Assembly (NCBI RefSeq): GCF_025399195.1 | Contig: NW_026252101.1 | Span: 248,001-312,000, forward strand | Length of the DNA stretch: 64,000 bases | Direction: 5' to 3' | Source: Umbelopsis ramanniana AG | Taxonomy: Eukaryota > Mucoromycota > Umbelopsidomycetes > Umbelopsidales > Umbelopsidaceae | In this document: positions 24,725-36,578 of the stretch, piece by piece | Layout of the letters: every line of letters begins with the position of its first letter | Position numbering within the stretch: the first letter of the stretch is position 1 | The notes under the pieces: model-generated | Told to the model about the DNA's origin: nothing | Database searches by the model: none | What the model saw: the letters and a program-made list of their open reading frames with translations, nothing else | Program-made: the position numbers and the translations under genes

Positions 24725-26866
24725 ATTCTTGATCACCACTTGTGTATAGCGACAACATGAGAAGGCATACTACTTAATCTTTCCGCCATTCCCTTCCATT
24801 TGATCAGTTCCGAGAAAAAGCAAGCCATGTACATAACCTACTCTTTCTTCTATATATCAAATTTTTCACGCAATACCCATTCGTGTTCACATTTATCGAC
24901 ACACCGAGATCCCCTACGCTATCATTGGGAGCAGTCTTTTTATTCTCTCTCTGTACATTCTCTCTTTTAACATTATTCGACGTTTGATCGCGCCTTCTTT
25001 AGAGACTCTTAAATTTTTTCTTATGTACGTAGCAAACACCACAATACACAGCTTTATACTTTTTTCCCCCCAACAAAAAAAAAGAAAAGGATCGAGATGG
25101 CTCACCATTCGACGTCACTCTTTCCATCTCGCTTCGCTTCACCTCTCGATACGACTTGACTTTCATGGGGCGTTATTTGTTTTGACGCTCCAGTTCGGCA
25201 TTTGCCCTTTTGCGAAGGATGGCCGTGGCGTGCATCGGGAACCCCATTCAAGGGTTTGTGAGTAGCCAGTGAAACCCGCCAACAGCATTTGCGCGGTACA
25301 TGTTGGTCTCCCAACAAACGATGCCATGCCATGCTGTACTTGCGTGGAGTTTGACTTTGCCTGAACGGGCCCCACTCATGGCATGCCAATGAATGAAACA
25401 TTTTCATATGTCACTTTTGACAACCTATCATATTCTAGCCCTTTTGCGTTTGTTTGCCCTTTGGAAACATTCTTACGTCTAACCTCACAACGCTCATCCG
25501 ACCCGACCGTTCCATGCCATGCCACAAAAGATTGGCAGAGCATTGATCGCCACCGATATGGAATCGGGTGTAGCCGCTCAATCGATATTTTTGTCCCTCT
25601 TTGCCGACGTTATGATGACCGAAGCGCTCTTTATTTTTTATTTTTTTTTGAACAAGGTCCCCCTGCTCTTGCATTCCGTCGGTCTTCTTTTGACCAATAT
25701 AGGTTCTCGACCTCGACGAAATCAATGGGTTACTGTCTGGGAACCTTTTTATTTTCAAATTACGACAGCTTAACAAGAAAAAATTTAGACTCTTTTTCTA
25801 GAGATCCCCGATAGACGTTCATGGAATATGATAACGTTGATGATGGCAAAATTTACAATGCCCCAAGCCTGGAGAGGGGATGTACCGAACATATCGGATT
25901 ACTGACGTTTCACAAACAATGTGCGCAGCTCCACTCAAACTTGAGGAATCAAAAGGAACAACCACCTTCGTCCACCTTTTCAGGGCATACCGAAGCCGAT
26001 CAGCCATGTTGATCGTCATCGGGATACGAAGACGGAAAATGAAAAAAAAAACTACCACCGAAGCCAAAAAAAACCCATACTGGACCCCCCCAACGGCGCT
26101 AACCATTCAAGTACCCTCGTTTGCTGACGACATCAACGTAATTTACAGGCTCAATTATTATTTTTATATTACCATTGCGCATGTGGCCATTTTCTCCAGT
26201 GAGGTACAGAGTGAAAGTCTTCCTTTGTGTAGAGCATATTGATCCTAAGGCGTTCATGATGCTTGTATTTTAATCTCATACGGATCCTTCAGAATAAGCT
26301 ATGTAGGGGGCGTATAATAGAAAAGCAAACCAGAGGGCCAGTGCGCGGTTTTCAGAGGGCGAGCTAGTGGCCTCACATGGCAAAACTCCATGCGTGACTG
26401 GTAAGTAAGGAGAGTCCAGAACTTTGCGCACAAACTACGGGCAATGTAACTGCATTTGCCTCAAGCTTACAACCATAGCACCACAAGTGAGCTGATGATG
26501 ACATGATCAAGGAGCTCCCATTTGCACGCGGCAATGTGAATCTCCGTTAAATTCGAATTGAAACTTGTACCTGAGTGTAATAATTGAACTGCTTTGTTCC
26601 ACGCTTTCCTCGTCGTTCGAAAGGCTCACATTCTTTTTTTCTCTTTATTTTTTTCTTCTCTTTTATCTTTTCTTTCTCTCTCCCTCTCTCTTCTCCTTTT
26701 ACTTTCTCTCTCTCTGTCGCACTACTTTTACTTTTTGTAAAAAAAAAAAAAATTAAGATTGTCCGTTTAGAATAGGGTTCAACCTCCATCCTGAAACTTC
26801 ACATCAACAGTTCCACTCCGACTTGCCATTATATTGCCCACTTCCCACCTCTAGAGTCAGCCCAAT
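24725..26866. promoter_or_regulatory. Long non-coding stretch upstream of the zinc finger gene
   Basis: These 2.1 kb hold no exon I can support. Visible elements are a hairpin with a six-base stem at 25301-25316, a cluster of CATGCC motifs at 25325-25523, and a long pyrimidine tract at about 26630-26730 followed by an A-run at 26741-26753. A long promoter or 5' UTR for the regulator gene is plausible. Confidence 0.4.
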
Positions 26867-29205
26867 ATGGACCAACCCATGTCAGACTCATCTTTGCCAT
26901 TGCTGATGCAACCCATGTACACCTCTGCCGGTTCAGAATCTGTTAGCGAAACAACTTTAACCTCAGGTGTGCAACATTTTCTGCGTGTGGAAGCGCCACT
27001 GTCACTTTTTCCGATATCTCATTAACCTTCTTTTTTAACCTTTCTTCTTCTTCTCTTCTCATCTTTTCTCACCAGACCCAATGATTGGGATGTCTTCAGA
27101 ACCTGCTTTTGAAGCCACGTTATTAACGACAGAGCCTATGATGGATTACGCGTCCACTCCTACTATGAATCCGATTGCTATTCACTCTACTATGGCGCCC
27201 GCTACTGCTATTACTGCCCCCGTAGTACCCTCCATGTCTTCGGCCATCATGCAATCAGGGGCCTATGAATACTCAATGCATAGTCCTACAGGCATCATGT
27301 ACAATTCACTCTCGCAGCATCCTGGCATGGTCAACCCCGCTCAAATGGCCGCTGCTGTTGCTGCCGCTGCTGCCGCTGCAGTTGTTCAGCCCCACATGTA
27401 TACACCAGTGATTGCAAGCGATCACCATAGCTTTTCCAATCATCTTCCACACGTTGCTGGTCAACAACATCAACAAGCTGAAGCTGTCCTTGCTTCGTCA
27501 AGTCATACATTAATGAACCCATTGTCATCTATTCAAGAGCCTGAAATTATTCATGCTCAGACAACGCTGAATGAAGCTGCCAATGTACTACAACGCCAAC
27601 AACAACTATTGCAGGATTGTGTACAAGCAGCTGTAAATAATGCTGTACCTGATCAGTATGTCACGTCCTGCTTGGCCGAACACCAACAACGGATGAACCA
27701 TACGATTGTTGCCAACAGCTCATTAATATCCATGCTGGAGAGGAGACGAAGTCACCATGACATGATGGTAATGCCTGCCTTCTCATGTTTAGAATAGAAA
27801 GAAAAAAAAATTAATGGATTTGTCCTTACTAATATGTCATTTTACACTCGGCTTTTTCTAAAACAGCTTCCGCACGCTAATCCCTCCTCTCCTCCACCTC
27901 AACCAAAGGTGGCATCCCATAAGCCAGGAATGCCTCGTCGTCATACTGTATCCACACCGTATCATCAACGAGTCACTGCTGCCTATCAAATCAGCCGTAT
28001 TGTACAACCACAACAGCCAAGCAAACATGGTCGTCGGCAATCCCTTAGTGATCTGACGACACCTGTCTTACCATCTGACAGTGAACTTAAAGCAATGGCT
28101 CCGGCCGGCAACTTTGAGCAGATGACACGAGAAGAGCTTATCGAACGCTTGGTACAACTTGAAAAACAGAAACGAACACGGTCAGGTAAGCATCAGGGCT
28201 TTTTGATTTTTCGTCTTTGAATATGACACTGATATCCGCTCTATTTTTCTTGGCATAGACTCCTCTGTTATGGATGATTTGACTTCCCAACATATACTGA
28301 ACGGAGATAACTCAGCCCACATGGAATCCACGTCTCCTTCTATGTCATCCCCACTTTCGTCCTCAGAACACTCACCCCAGTTATCCGATCGGGAAGATGT
28401 CGATGATAACGAAGAGTCTTCAAGACAACGATGTGGATGGAAACATTGCGGTACAGAATTTGACACACTCGAAGATCTCATCGTTCACGTTCGCGATGAC
28501 CATATTGGATGTGGCAAGGTACGCAGGCTGGCAAAAGAAAAAAAAAAATTTTTTTTGACAACGTGAAAAATAACCTCCCTGCCTTTTAGCCAATGTACAG
28601 CTGTGAATGGGAAGGTTGCTCTCGTAATCAAAAACCTTTTACCAAACGCCACAAGATGCATAATCATGTTCGTACACATACAGGCGAACGTCCTTACCTT
28701 TGCACGGTTGAAGGTATGTAGCCAATGCGGACGACCGGTGTTCGGTTAATTGTTTTTCACCAACCCCCTTTCTTTTTTTGCATTAGGCTGTGGCAAGCGG
28801 TTTTCTCGCCCTGATTCGTTGAACACGCATATCAAGACGCATTCAAACGAAAGACCTTATGTTTGCCCTCATCAAGGTTGCAAAAAAGCATATTTCCATT
28901 CTCGATCCTTAAAAAAACACGAACGAGCTCACGAACAACAAGTTTCAACCACTGTTTCACCTGGTCGCTCCCATCCTTACTATGGAGCCTATCGCGGTAG
29001 TAAGACCACTACGCATGATATGCTTCCAGCCAATTGTTCAATGGAAGCGATGCCCAATTGGGTCGCTGGCACATGGGTGCCCACTGCGACATCAGCGTAT
29101 CCTCTACCGCTTCAAGGTCAACCGCACATTGTCTTACCTGACCAGCAGCAGCAACTCTACCAGATGCAAGCCAACTTAATGTCATCCAATTCTGACTCTC
29201 TATGA
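26867..29205 (+). CDS. C2H2 zinc finger transcription factor, GLI/ZIC-like
   Basis: A probable sequence-specific DNA-binding nuclear regulator. Six exons: 26867-26966, 27076-27767, 27867-28185, 28259-28518, 28590-28713 and 28787-29205; phases fit, 637 residues. The N-terminal half is low complexity: Met/Pro/Thr-rich, a poly-Ala run near 130, then His/Gln-rich. Four tandem C2H2 fingers occupy 429-547, with ligands C429/C434/H447/H452, C462/C467/H483/H487, C495/C500/H513/H517 and C525/C530/H543/H547. The CxWxxC first finger that lacks a normal linker, the KPFTKRHKMHNHVRTHTGERP linker region and GKRFSRPDSLNTHIKTHSNERPY resemble the GLI/ZIC arrangement. The tail is Gln/Pro-rich and may activate. 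It is not PacC/Rim101, whose fingers differ. Targets are unknown. Confidence 0.9.
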
Positions 29206-30119
29206 TCAAAGGGTAGAAACCCCCTGCCGGCCGCGCCTCATCCACGCTTTCTTATTAATGTACATCTAATCTCTTGTCAAAAAAAAAACATACTCAAAAC
29301 CGGTCGACATCCCCCCCCCCACCTTGTCCATCACCTCTCCAAATCGAAGGAATTTTGATTATTTTGGTCTAACTTCTTTACCACGGCGCTGGATCGCGAC
29401 CTTTATGCCTCTACATAACAACCCAAGTTATTATTACCTACACAAGCATTAACGAAAAAAAACCCCCCAAGTCCTCACAGTATGGAATTCTTGATGAACC
29501 AGATAAGACCATCTTTTACACATTCAACAGCAACTAATGATTTGATCATCAATGGTTGGACTCCACTTAAACCCCAGAAGCAGGCTTTCTCTACCTCATA
29601 CATATCTTTTTCTTTTTATATTTTTTGTTTGTTTTTCTTTGCTGAACGCCGAAAGCCTTTTTTTTTTCTTTTGGGCACTGGTTTTTCTCTTCTCTCTTTT
29701 ATCACTCAAACCATCCCTTTGTGAGTCTGCGACCACACCCTTGCCTGCCAGGCGATAAGAAAAAAAAAATGAGGGCACAGATTCAGTATTGTAAATGATG
29801 ATGCCAAAAATAAAAACATATATAATATCCAATTGGCTGTGCGACACTCGGTGGAACGGAATGGATGAAGCCTTATTTTTGACAAAATCTGTTCTTCACC
29901 AGGTTGCGTCAAACACCATCCGACTCGCTTGGTTGCAATTATAAAAAGATATTTTGATTTATTGGATGCACTATTTATATCATTTTTCTTTTTTCTAGTC
30001 ATCGCTTGGTCTGCGCTTCAAGAAAAAAAAATATACAGACGGCGCAGCACAGGCGAAGACCCAAAAAAAAAAGAGAGGTGGGGGGTTTTCAGATCAGTCT
30101 TGTGGGGGGACCTGCTAAA
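29206..30119. other. Convergent intergenic region
   Basis: Shared 3' region of the zinc finger and RRM genes. It is rich in homopolymer runs (a C-run near 29311, several T- and A-runs); no gene seen. Confidence 0.5.
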
Positions 30120-31003
30120 TTACAAAGTTGGCTTTTCGGGGTTGACTGCAGAGGGAACAGCAGGCTGGGCGAGAGTGGGCTGGGCGGTTGTGGTAGCAGG
30201 GGTGCTAGTGGTACCAGTGAAATCGATGGGTGATCCCTTCTTCTCCTCCTAAAAATATGCCATATTAGCCATTCCATTCGGTTGACCCCGGTATTAAAAA
30301 AATGATAATTTCAACTTACAGCAAGGCGAAGAGCTTCTCTGTGAACAGCACCAACTTGCTTCATGATCTGATCAGCAAAAGTCTGAACCTTTTGTCCAGT
30401 CTCAGTCTGCATTAATTCTTGAGCCTTGGTTTGAGCAGTCTCACCAGCGGTCTTGGTTCGTTGCTGGATACCCAACTTGCTGTCGACCTCGGTGGCCTTA
30501 TCAGTGACCTTGTACTTGTCGTCCAACTGTTGAGCAGTGTTGGTCAACTTGGCCAAGTAATCTTGGATACGCTTGGTGAAGGCGTACTTGGAGTCAAATT
30601 CAACACCCTTAGCGACAACGTTGTCAGTCAACACGTAACCGGAGGCCAAAATTTCGGCCATGATGTTGGACTTTGGCTTGGACTCTTGGGAAGTATCGTC
30701 GTCGTGGTGAGTGGAGGAGGGCTCGGTGGTGGAGGGGAAGTACGATTCGACAGTGATGTGGGATTCATCGATCAAAGCGTTGGAAAGCAAAACGGCCGTC
30801 TTGGCAGCAGACTCGCGTTCAAACAGAATAAGCGCTTCTTGGTGCTTACCGTCTGCGCTGGGCTGAAGTTCAAATGACTTGATCTTACCGCAGAACTCAA
30901 AGAAGTCTCTGGCCGTCTTCTCGGAGGTGGTCAACGACAAGTTCTTGACGTGAACGAGGGTGGCAGTGGGTTCAGTAGGTATGGGAGTAGTCCAGTTAAC
31001 CAT
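30120..31003 (-). CDS. RRM-domain protein, Vip1-like
   Basis: Two exons (30320-31003 and 30120-30248) give 270 residues. An RNA recognition motif spans about 14-85: ATLVHVKNLSLTTSEKTARDF carries the RNP2-like strand and EALILFERESAAKTA the RNP1 position. RNP1 is weak (aromatics reduced), so RNA binding may be altered. The rest is helical and charged (about 110-228), with amphipathic coiled-coil-like segments (TAQQLDDKYKVTDKATEVD; TETGQKVQTFADQIMKQVG), then a Pro/Thr-rich tail. This arrangement matches the fission yeast Vip1 family, whose molecular role is poorly known. Biased codons suggest strong expression. Confidence 0.8.
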
Positions 31004-31597
31004 TGTTTTGTATACTATTAAAGAAAAGTAAAGAGAAAAAAAAGTTGATGTGAAACGCAGCTCTTTTAAAAAGCCTTGCTTTGTCCAGCTTGGACAGGGA
31101 AAAAATTCCAGCCAAAACCATGACACGCGTATGACGCAACCATTGACAGCATTACATTCCCTTTTTTAGCGAATCCCAAAACTTCTCGAGCTATCCCACT
31201 CACATCATGCCCTCAAGACACAATCAAACTTACATTTGATCGAGTCGATCCTCCCCGCCAAGACTTGCTTGCACATTCAATTATCTTGGTTGCGAAAGTC
31301 GAATGGTTTCATGCAACGTGGCATTTTCAAGGACCGAACCGTGGTAGGTCGCGTATGATGAAGTCAAGCCATGACCGAATAGATAGCATTACCAGGCAAT
31401 GCGTTAATCCGTCGTCTGGTAGAGTTATAACCATTATCTCATTCCATGAAAACCTTAATACGGAAATTCTTTGAAAAACGCAGTATCATTCGTAAAATCG
31501 ATCCTTTTTGTTTGAGCGATCACATGATGTGTCGAACACCCACTGCGCTACCTCCACGCTGTTGGACTTTCCTTCTTCATTCTATTCACCATTCACT
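31004..31597. promoter_or_regulatory. Divergent promoter region, Vip1-like gene and VID27
   Basis: The genes on both sides point outward, so these 594 bases contain both promoters. No further feature seen. Confidence 0.5.
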
Positions 31598-34590
31598 ATG
31601 TTTGCTGTTCGAGGACTAGGAAAGCTAATCTTTGGTGACGAGAAGAATCCAGAGCTCATTAGCTTACCTCACGGCGACTTTTATGTCACGACCGTTGAAG
31701 GCAAAAAATCCACTCGAGAAAAACTGTAAGTTGTCACTCGCGCACTTTTCCTTTGAGGAATGAACCCTAATGGCTTTTTATCCATAGATTCTCTGACAGC
31801 CAAATGGCCCTTCGTCGCACTACTCAAAAGTTCCAGTACCAAATTGTTGTCACTCGCGCAGTCGACGCAAAGAACCCTCCAGAGGATGATCGTAAGTAAC
31901 TGACCGGGATCAGTCAGGCTTGGCATTTTGACTGATTTCGAATACCCCCCCCACTGACTTTAATTTTTTTTTATTCTAGTCGAGGATGAACAGACTTTTT
32001 TGGTCGATGAAGCGATTCAGTTCAGGAGAAGAACAGACGGTGATATCACTTCGTTTGTTTGGATCGACGTATCGGAGGTAAGCTGCCGAGTAGAAAAGTC
32101 CGGTCGGGCGTAAAGACTTGCCATATACTAACTTTTTGATCTCTAGTCCAACGAAGTCTTTGAGTTCGTGTGTGACAAAGCAACTCAGAAATATGCCCTC
32201 GAAACATTCGAAGCTACTGTGTACGACTGTATGTATGAGCGTAAATCACAAAAATCACGCGACGAAGCTACCGAGCAAGATATTGAAGCCATCAAAAAAG
32301 TGTAAGTAGACATTCCCCTCGTTGCAATTCCTTGCAGCCAATGATACTTCATGTATTCATGTTCATTTTCCATTCATAGTCAGCTAGTTCCAAACGCCTC
32401 GGCCGCCGCTCCCAGAGAAAAATCTGTCGATGATTTGACTGGTTTGATGTCCAACCTCAAGACCCAGGAAGCAAAGGAAAAGGGACCAGCTGGAAATGAA
32501 CCCCTCAACAGCTCTTTGCCTACTGGAGACGCCCAACGCATGATCCATACTGTGGCTGATCTCCATCTCTTTGACCAAAAAAGCAATGCCTTTGTTCCAA
32601 AGGTCACGAATACCGATGTCCGCTTGGTACAAATTGGTCCTTACAAATGTAAGCATTCGCTAAGTCATACACCGCATTCCCCCATCCCTCTAATTTATCT
32701 TGTATCAGATTGGCTCTCTGTCTCACAAGGCAGCAAACCCCTCATTGCACAATTGGTCGAACCATCCATGAACCCCGTTTTCAACAAAGAACACAAGGCT
32801 TTCATCTGGAATTATTATGAAGGCAATCATGTCTATTCATGGCTGCTTCAATTCCCTAGCAAGGAGAGCATTGAGACATTCAAGGAAATGTTCGGAAGAT
32901 GTATTTTCGAGGCTCTCAACCAGACCTCATTTTCCAAGTTTGAGGTAAGAATACAAAGCAGGGTCATATTCTATACTAGAAAACTTTACTAACATGGACT
33001 GTGTTTTCTCTCACGCAGAAAGGAGATCAGGATTATGTTATCAACGCATTTGAGGAAGAGAGTGAAATGGCAGAAGATGATCTTTCCGACGAAGGTTTGT
33101 CTATTGAATTTGTTAAGTCATGCATCGTTGCCCTCTCGCTTACCTTTTTTTTTACACCTAGATGAAGAAGAACTATTCCATGATGTTGAAAATGATGATT
33201 CAGACGTTGAGAGCAATGCTGACCACTTTGCCGATGGAACCGAGAAGAATAAGCACTTGCAAGTGGGTTACAAGAATGCTCGTTCCTTCGTCGTTCGTGG
33301 TGACAAGATTGGCGTTTTCCAACATACCGATGACGACAAGCTCAAATTCTACACCACCATCAACAATGTTCGCGACTTGCAGGGAAAGCCATTGAACCCT
33401 AAGCAGGCCATGTTGCATCAAGAAGACTCTTCCATGATTCTTTTGGACCCCAAGGACAACCATCGTGCATACAAGATGGATTTGGAGCGCGGTGCTGTTG
33501 TGGAAGAGTGGAAGGCGCACGACGATGTAGCATGTAAGTTGTGTTTTTTATTTTTGAAAAGCTGGTTCCGGTTGAACCCCTGGCCATGAACCTAATATCA
33601 CATCTCCTTTTCTTAGTGAACTATATCACGCCAGAAGCCAAATATGCTCAAATGACCAATACCCAGACGCTTGTTGGTATCTCGCCAAACGCTTTGTATC
33701 GTATTGATCCTCGTCTGGCTGGAAACAAACTTGTGGATTCTCAATTCAAGCAATACGTATCCAAGAATGACTTCTCCGTCGTCTCCACTACCGAGAAGGG
33801 CTATGTTGCTGTTGCTTCTAACAAGGGAGACATCCGTTTGTTCAACGAAATTGGCAAGAACGCTAAGTCGGTGTTGCCTGCATTGGGTGACCCTATCTAT
33901 GGTTTGGACCTTACTGGCAATGGTAGATTCATCATTGCTACTTGCAAGACCTATCTTTTGTTCATTGATGTCGAAAACAAGACCGATCCCAAGAGACGCC
34001 TTGGTTATGAGCATTATTTCCCCAAGGATGACAAGCCTATTCCTCGCAGACTGCAATTGAAGCCTGAACATGTTGCTTACATGCAAGAGCCCATCAACTT
34101 TACTCCAGCTCGCTTCAACTCTGGTCCCAATGAAGAGACCACCATTGTCGCGGTAAGTTTTTTGATCCCGAAATATATATTAGTGCTGCGGTGACACGCT
34201 CATATTAATGGAATCTCTGCTATCTAGTCCACCGGTCCCTATGTTGTTAGCTGGACATTGAAGAAGATTAGACTTGGAAAGATTTACGATTATACGATCA
34301 AGAAGTACGACGATGTGGTCGTTTCCGATAACTTTGTCTACGGTAACGATAACAACATTGTTGTTGCTGTAAGTGTCACGAATGTGCCTGGGTTTTCCCC
34401 GCCCGGTGTCTCGATGTTTCAATCCAATATGACGTACCTATAACCAATTCACTAATCCTCTTCTATTATGTAGCTCCCGAACGATGTCACTACCTTGTCC
34501 AAGAAACAGCTCGGTACCCCAAGAAACATCTTGACCACGCCTTCCCAGAACTTGCGCTCGCGTTCTAACATCGTCAATGCCCCTTACTAA
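31598..34590 (+). CDS. VID27: VID27-like protein
   Basis: Eleven exons: 31598-31725, 31788-31891, 31980-32077, 32147-32301, 32380-32648, 32709-32944, 33019-33094, 33162-33533, 33617-34152, 34228-34368 and 34474-34590. All phases fit, giving 743 residues, the usual length. The N-terminal part has a PH-like portion (AIQFRRRTDGDITSFVWID), an acidic bridge (about 330-370, DEEELFHDVENDDSD), and the conserved beta-propeller-like C-terminal domain (RSFVVRGDKIGVFQHTDDD; DLERGAVVEEWKAHDD; GYVAVASNKGDIRLFNEIGKNAK; GRFIIATCKTYLLFIDV). Yeast Vid27 is linked to vacuole import and degradation of gluconeogenic enzymes and is cytoplasmic; the mechanism is little known. It is the most finely split gene in the window. 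Confidence 0.95.
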
Positions 34591-34990
34591 GAGATGCATA
34601 ATAAGAACTAAATCCCTTTCTCCATCTGACATTCCCTCAGACCCTTTTCTGGTTGACGTTTTCTTTTCTATTTCCTACCATACGACAGCTTTCTTATCAT
34701 CTTTTTTTCTTTCCGATCCAATACTCTAGTTTCCTCCTCCCACTTTTGTCCAATATAATATAATAAATAAAAATCCCACTCCCAATTGATTGTAGTAGCA
34801 AAACGTAAAGCAGGTCGTTTTTATGAAGGTAGTATAACAAAAGTGAAAACGAAACAAAATGACTTTCAAGTTTGGGTAAAATGTACAATGGGGTGGATTT
34901 TTGTCATCGCCTTCGACGTTGTGTGGCCAAAAGAATCAAACCTGTTGGGAAACACATATAAACAAGAGCTGCTATGAGATGACTGCAGCG
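34591..34990. other. Convergent intergenic region
   Basis: Shared 3' region of VID27 and the acidic unknown protein gene; AT-rich, no gene seen. Confidence 0.5.
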
Positions 34991-35676
34991 TCAATCGACA
35001 TCCATGAACGCAACGTTAGAATCTGGGGTCGCTTTATCTGACTGATCCAGATCCATGGTCAGACCCACGGGCACATTGTTGAGCACGACAATGTGTTTTT
35101 CTTTTGGCTGTAGGAACCTAGCGTCAATTGCCATTTTCTTCACACGCATCGTCACACCTCCCTTACCTTTATCACATCATTGGCTCGGCTGTCACTTTGG
35201 CACACGGATGGACCTAGTGCTAACTCGCGCACAGATTTCGGTCTATCATACAATCAGTCAGCGTAGGTCATTGCCATTCATTTGACAGAGTAGACTACTT
35301 ACGCGCGCGGATTCTGCAGAACAAAGTCCGGGACATGATACTTCCGTTCTCCGGGCCGCTTTTGCATTGGTAGAGTGTAGTCGGTTTCCATGCCGTCGTC
35401 GTCGTCGTCGTCGTCGTCAGAGAGGAAATCATTGATGTCTTTGATCACTACCACCGACTGCTTTCGCTTCGGGTCGTTGGGCTTTGACGAAGGTGGCGTT
35501 GAGGTATCCACCATGTCGTCTTTGTGATTCAGTGACATGGCGGCTAAGTCGTGGGCAAACCTTTCAGATATATACACTTTTTGCGCTGGCTCATAATGTT
35601 CGCTGTCCACGGGGTGAGGCCGCTTCTTGGGTTTAGGATAGGGCTCATTATGAGCAAACGAGTAATTCATGGGCAT
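34991..35676 (-). CDS. Unrecognised protein with NLS-like and poly-Asp segments
   Basis: Three exons (35303-35676, 35167-35242 and 34991-35107) join in phase to 188 residues; the last acceptor is chosen because it keeps the frame and continues a strand-like segment (KEKHIVVLNNVPVGLTMDLD). I do not recognise the family. It has a basic stretch near the start (KPKKRPHP), a helical patch (ERFAHDLAAMSL), a basic KRKQSVVVIKDINDFL block and an eight-Asp run encoded by a triplet repeat at about 35395-35420. The combination suggests a nuclear protein. The second exon rests on splice phase alone and is less sure. Confidence 0.6.
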
Positions 35677-35883
35677 GCTGCTAACTCGTTTAAACCTTGG
35701 GCCAAAAGATAACCAAGGGAAAAAAAAGTCCGTTGGCAGTCAGTGGAAATGACTGGCGGGCTCCAGAAATTTCCTCGAGTGCAGCAGCATGAAATATTGG
35801 GAAACAGGTCAATAAGCCTATCGACCGAGCCCATGACACCTCTTTATTACATTAACAAATCTATATACTGTATGCATGGATGC

Positions 35884-36578
35884 TTATATCAAGCCAACTT
35901 CTTCGCTCCCTTCTTCTTCGTCGCATCCACATTGATACATGTCAGCAACCAGACTGCAATCGAACATTGGCTTTTCTAACCGTTCATTGACCTTGTTATG
36001 CACCGCACACGCCCATTGTGATGCAGCGTCTCTTGAAGATGTTTGTGGAGGGTATTGCTTTAAGAGAACTTGAAAGTGTTCAGCGCATTCGCCGCATGGG
36101 TATAATCTCGATAGCAATGTGATCCATTGTTTAAGCGCAGTTCTCTCTTCTGATGTGGGTTCTAACGGAAACCTCGCTGTCATCGTATGTAGCAACTGTA
36201 ATGTAAAATACATAGGTCAATTGTAAGGTAGAGAGCACTGAAAGGTGGTCAAGGGCGTTATACCTTCCACGTTGATCGACCAAGCTCCGCTCTATGGAAA
36301 ACCACAAAAAAAAGAGTCGCGTCTTCTGTTAATATTGCTGTACCAAACATGAATCAAGCACGCTGTCCAAGAAAGAAGAAAACTCACTTTATTGTCTCAT
36401 TGCCAAGCTTGCCCATAATCACATGTCCACCGACGTCGGGTTCATGAGCAGCATGTATGGCAGCTTCTTGCGATTGCCAGTGTAAGTTAGGTTTAGACGG
36501 TTGCAAGAGTACAAAAGCAATGGTAAGGAACACAAGTACACAGGCAGTTAGCGTGATTTGTATAGGAGGTGCTCGCAT
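35884..36578 (-). CDS. ERV2: ERV2-like FAD-linked thiol oxidase of the secretory pathway
   Basis: The enzyme makes disulfides by passing electrons from thiols through FAD to oxygen. Three exons (36388-36578, 36264-36291 and 35884-36195) give 176 residues; the middle exon is only 28 bases. Residues 7-26 are a membrane anchor (ITLTACVLVFLTIAFVLL), placing the domain in the ER lumen. The Erv/ALR domain begins at ELGRSTWKLLHT (66-77). The active disulfide is C107-x-x-C110 (YPCGEC), the structural pair C136/C153 shows the CX16C spacing, and the FAD-binding HNxVN is at 139-143. A C-terminal CGC (162-164) matches the shuttle pair of yeast Erv2, distinguishing it from mitochondrial Erv1, which has an N-terminal shuttle. 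Confidence 0.9.

Noticed and set aside
25383-25814. 143-residue open frame upstream of the zinc finger gene
   Set aside because: Residue use looks random, no splice or domain support, and a second frame overlaps on the other strand.
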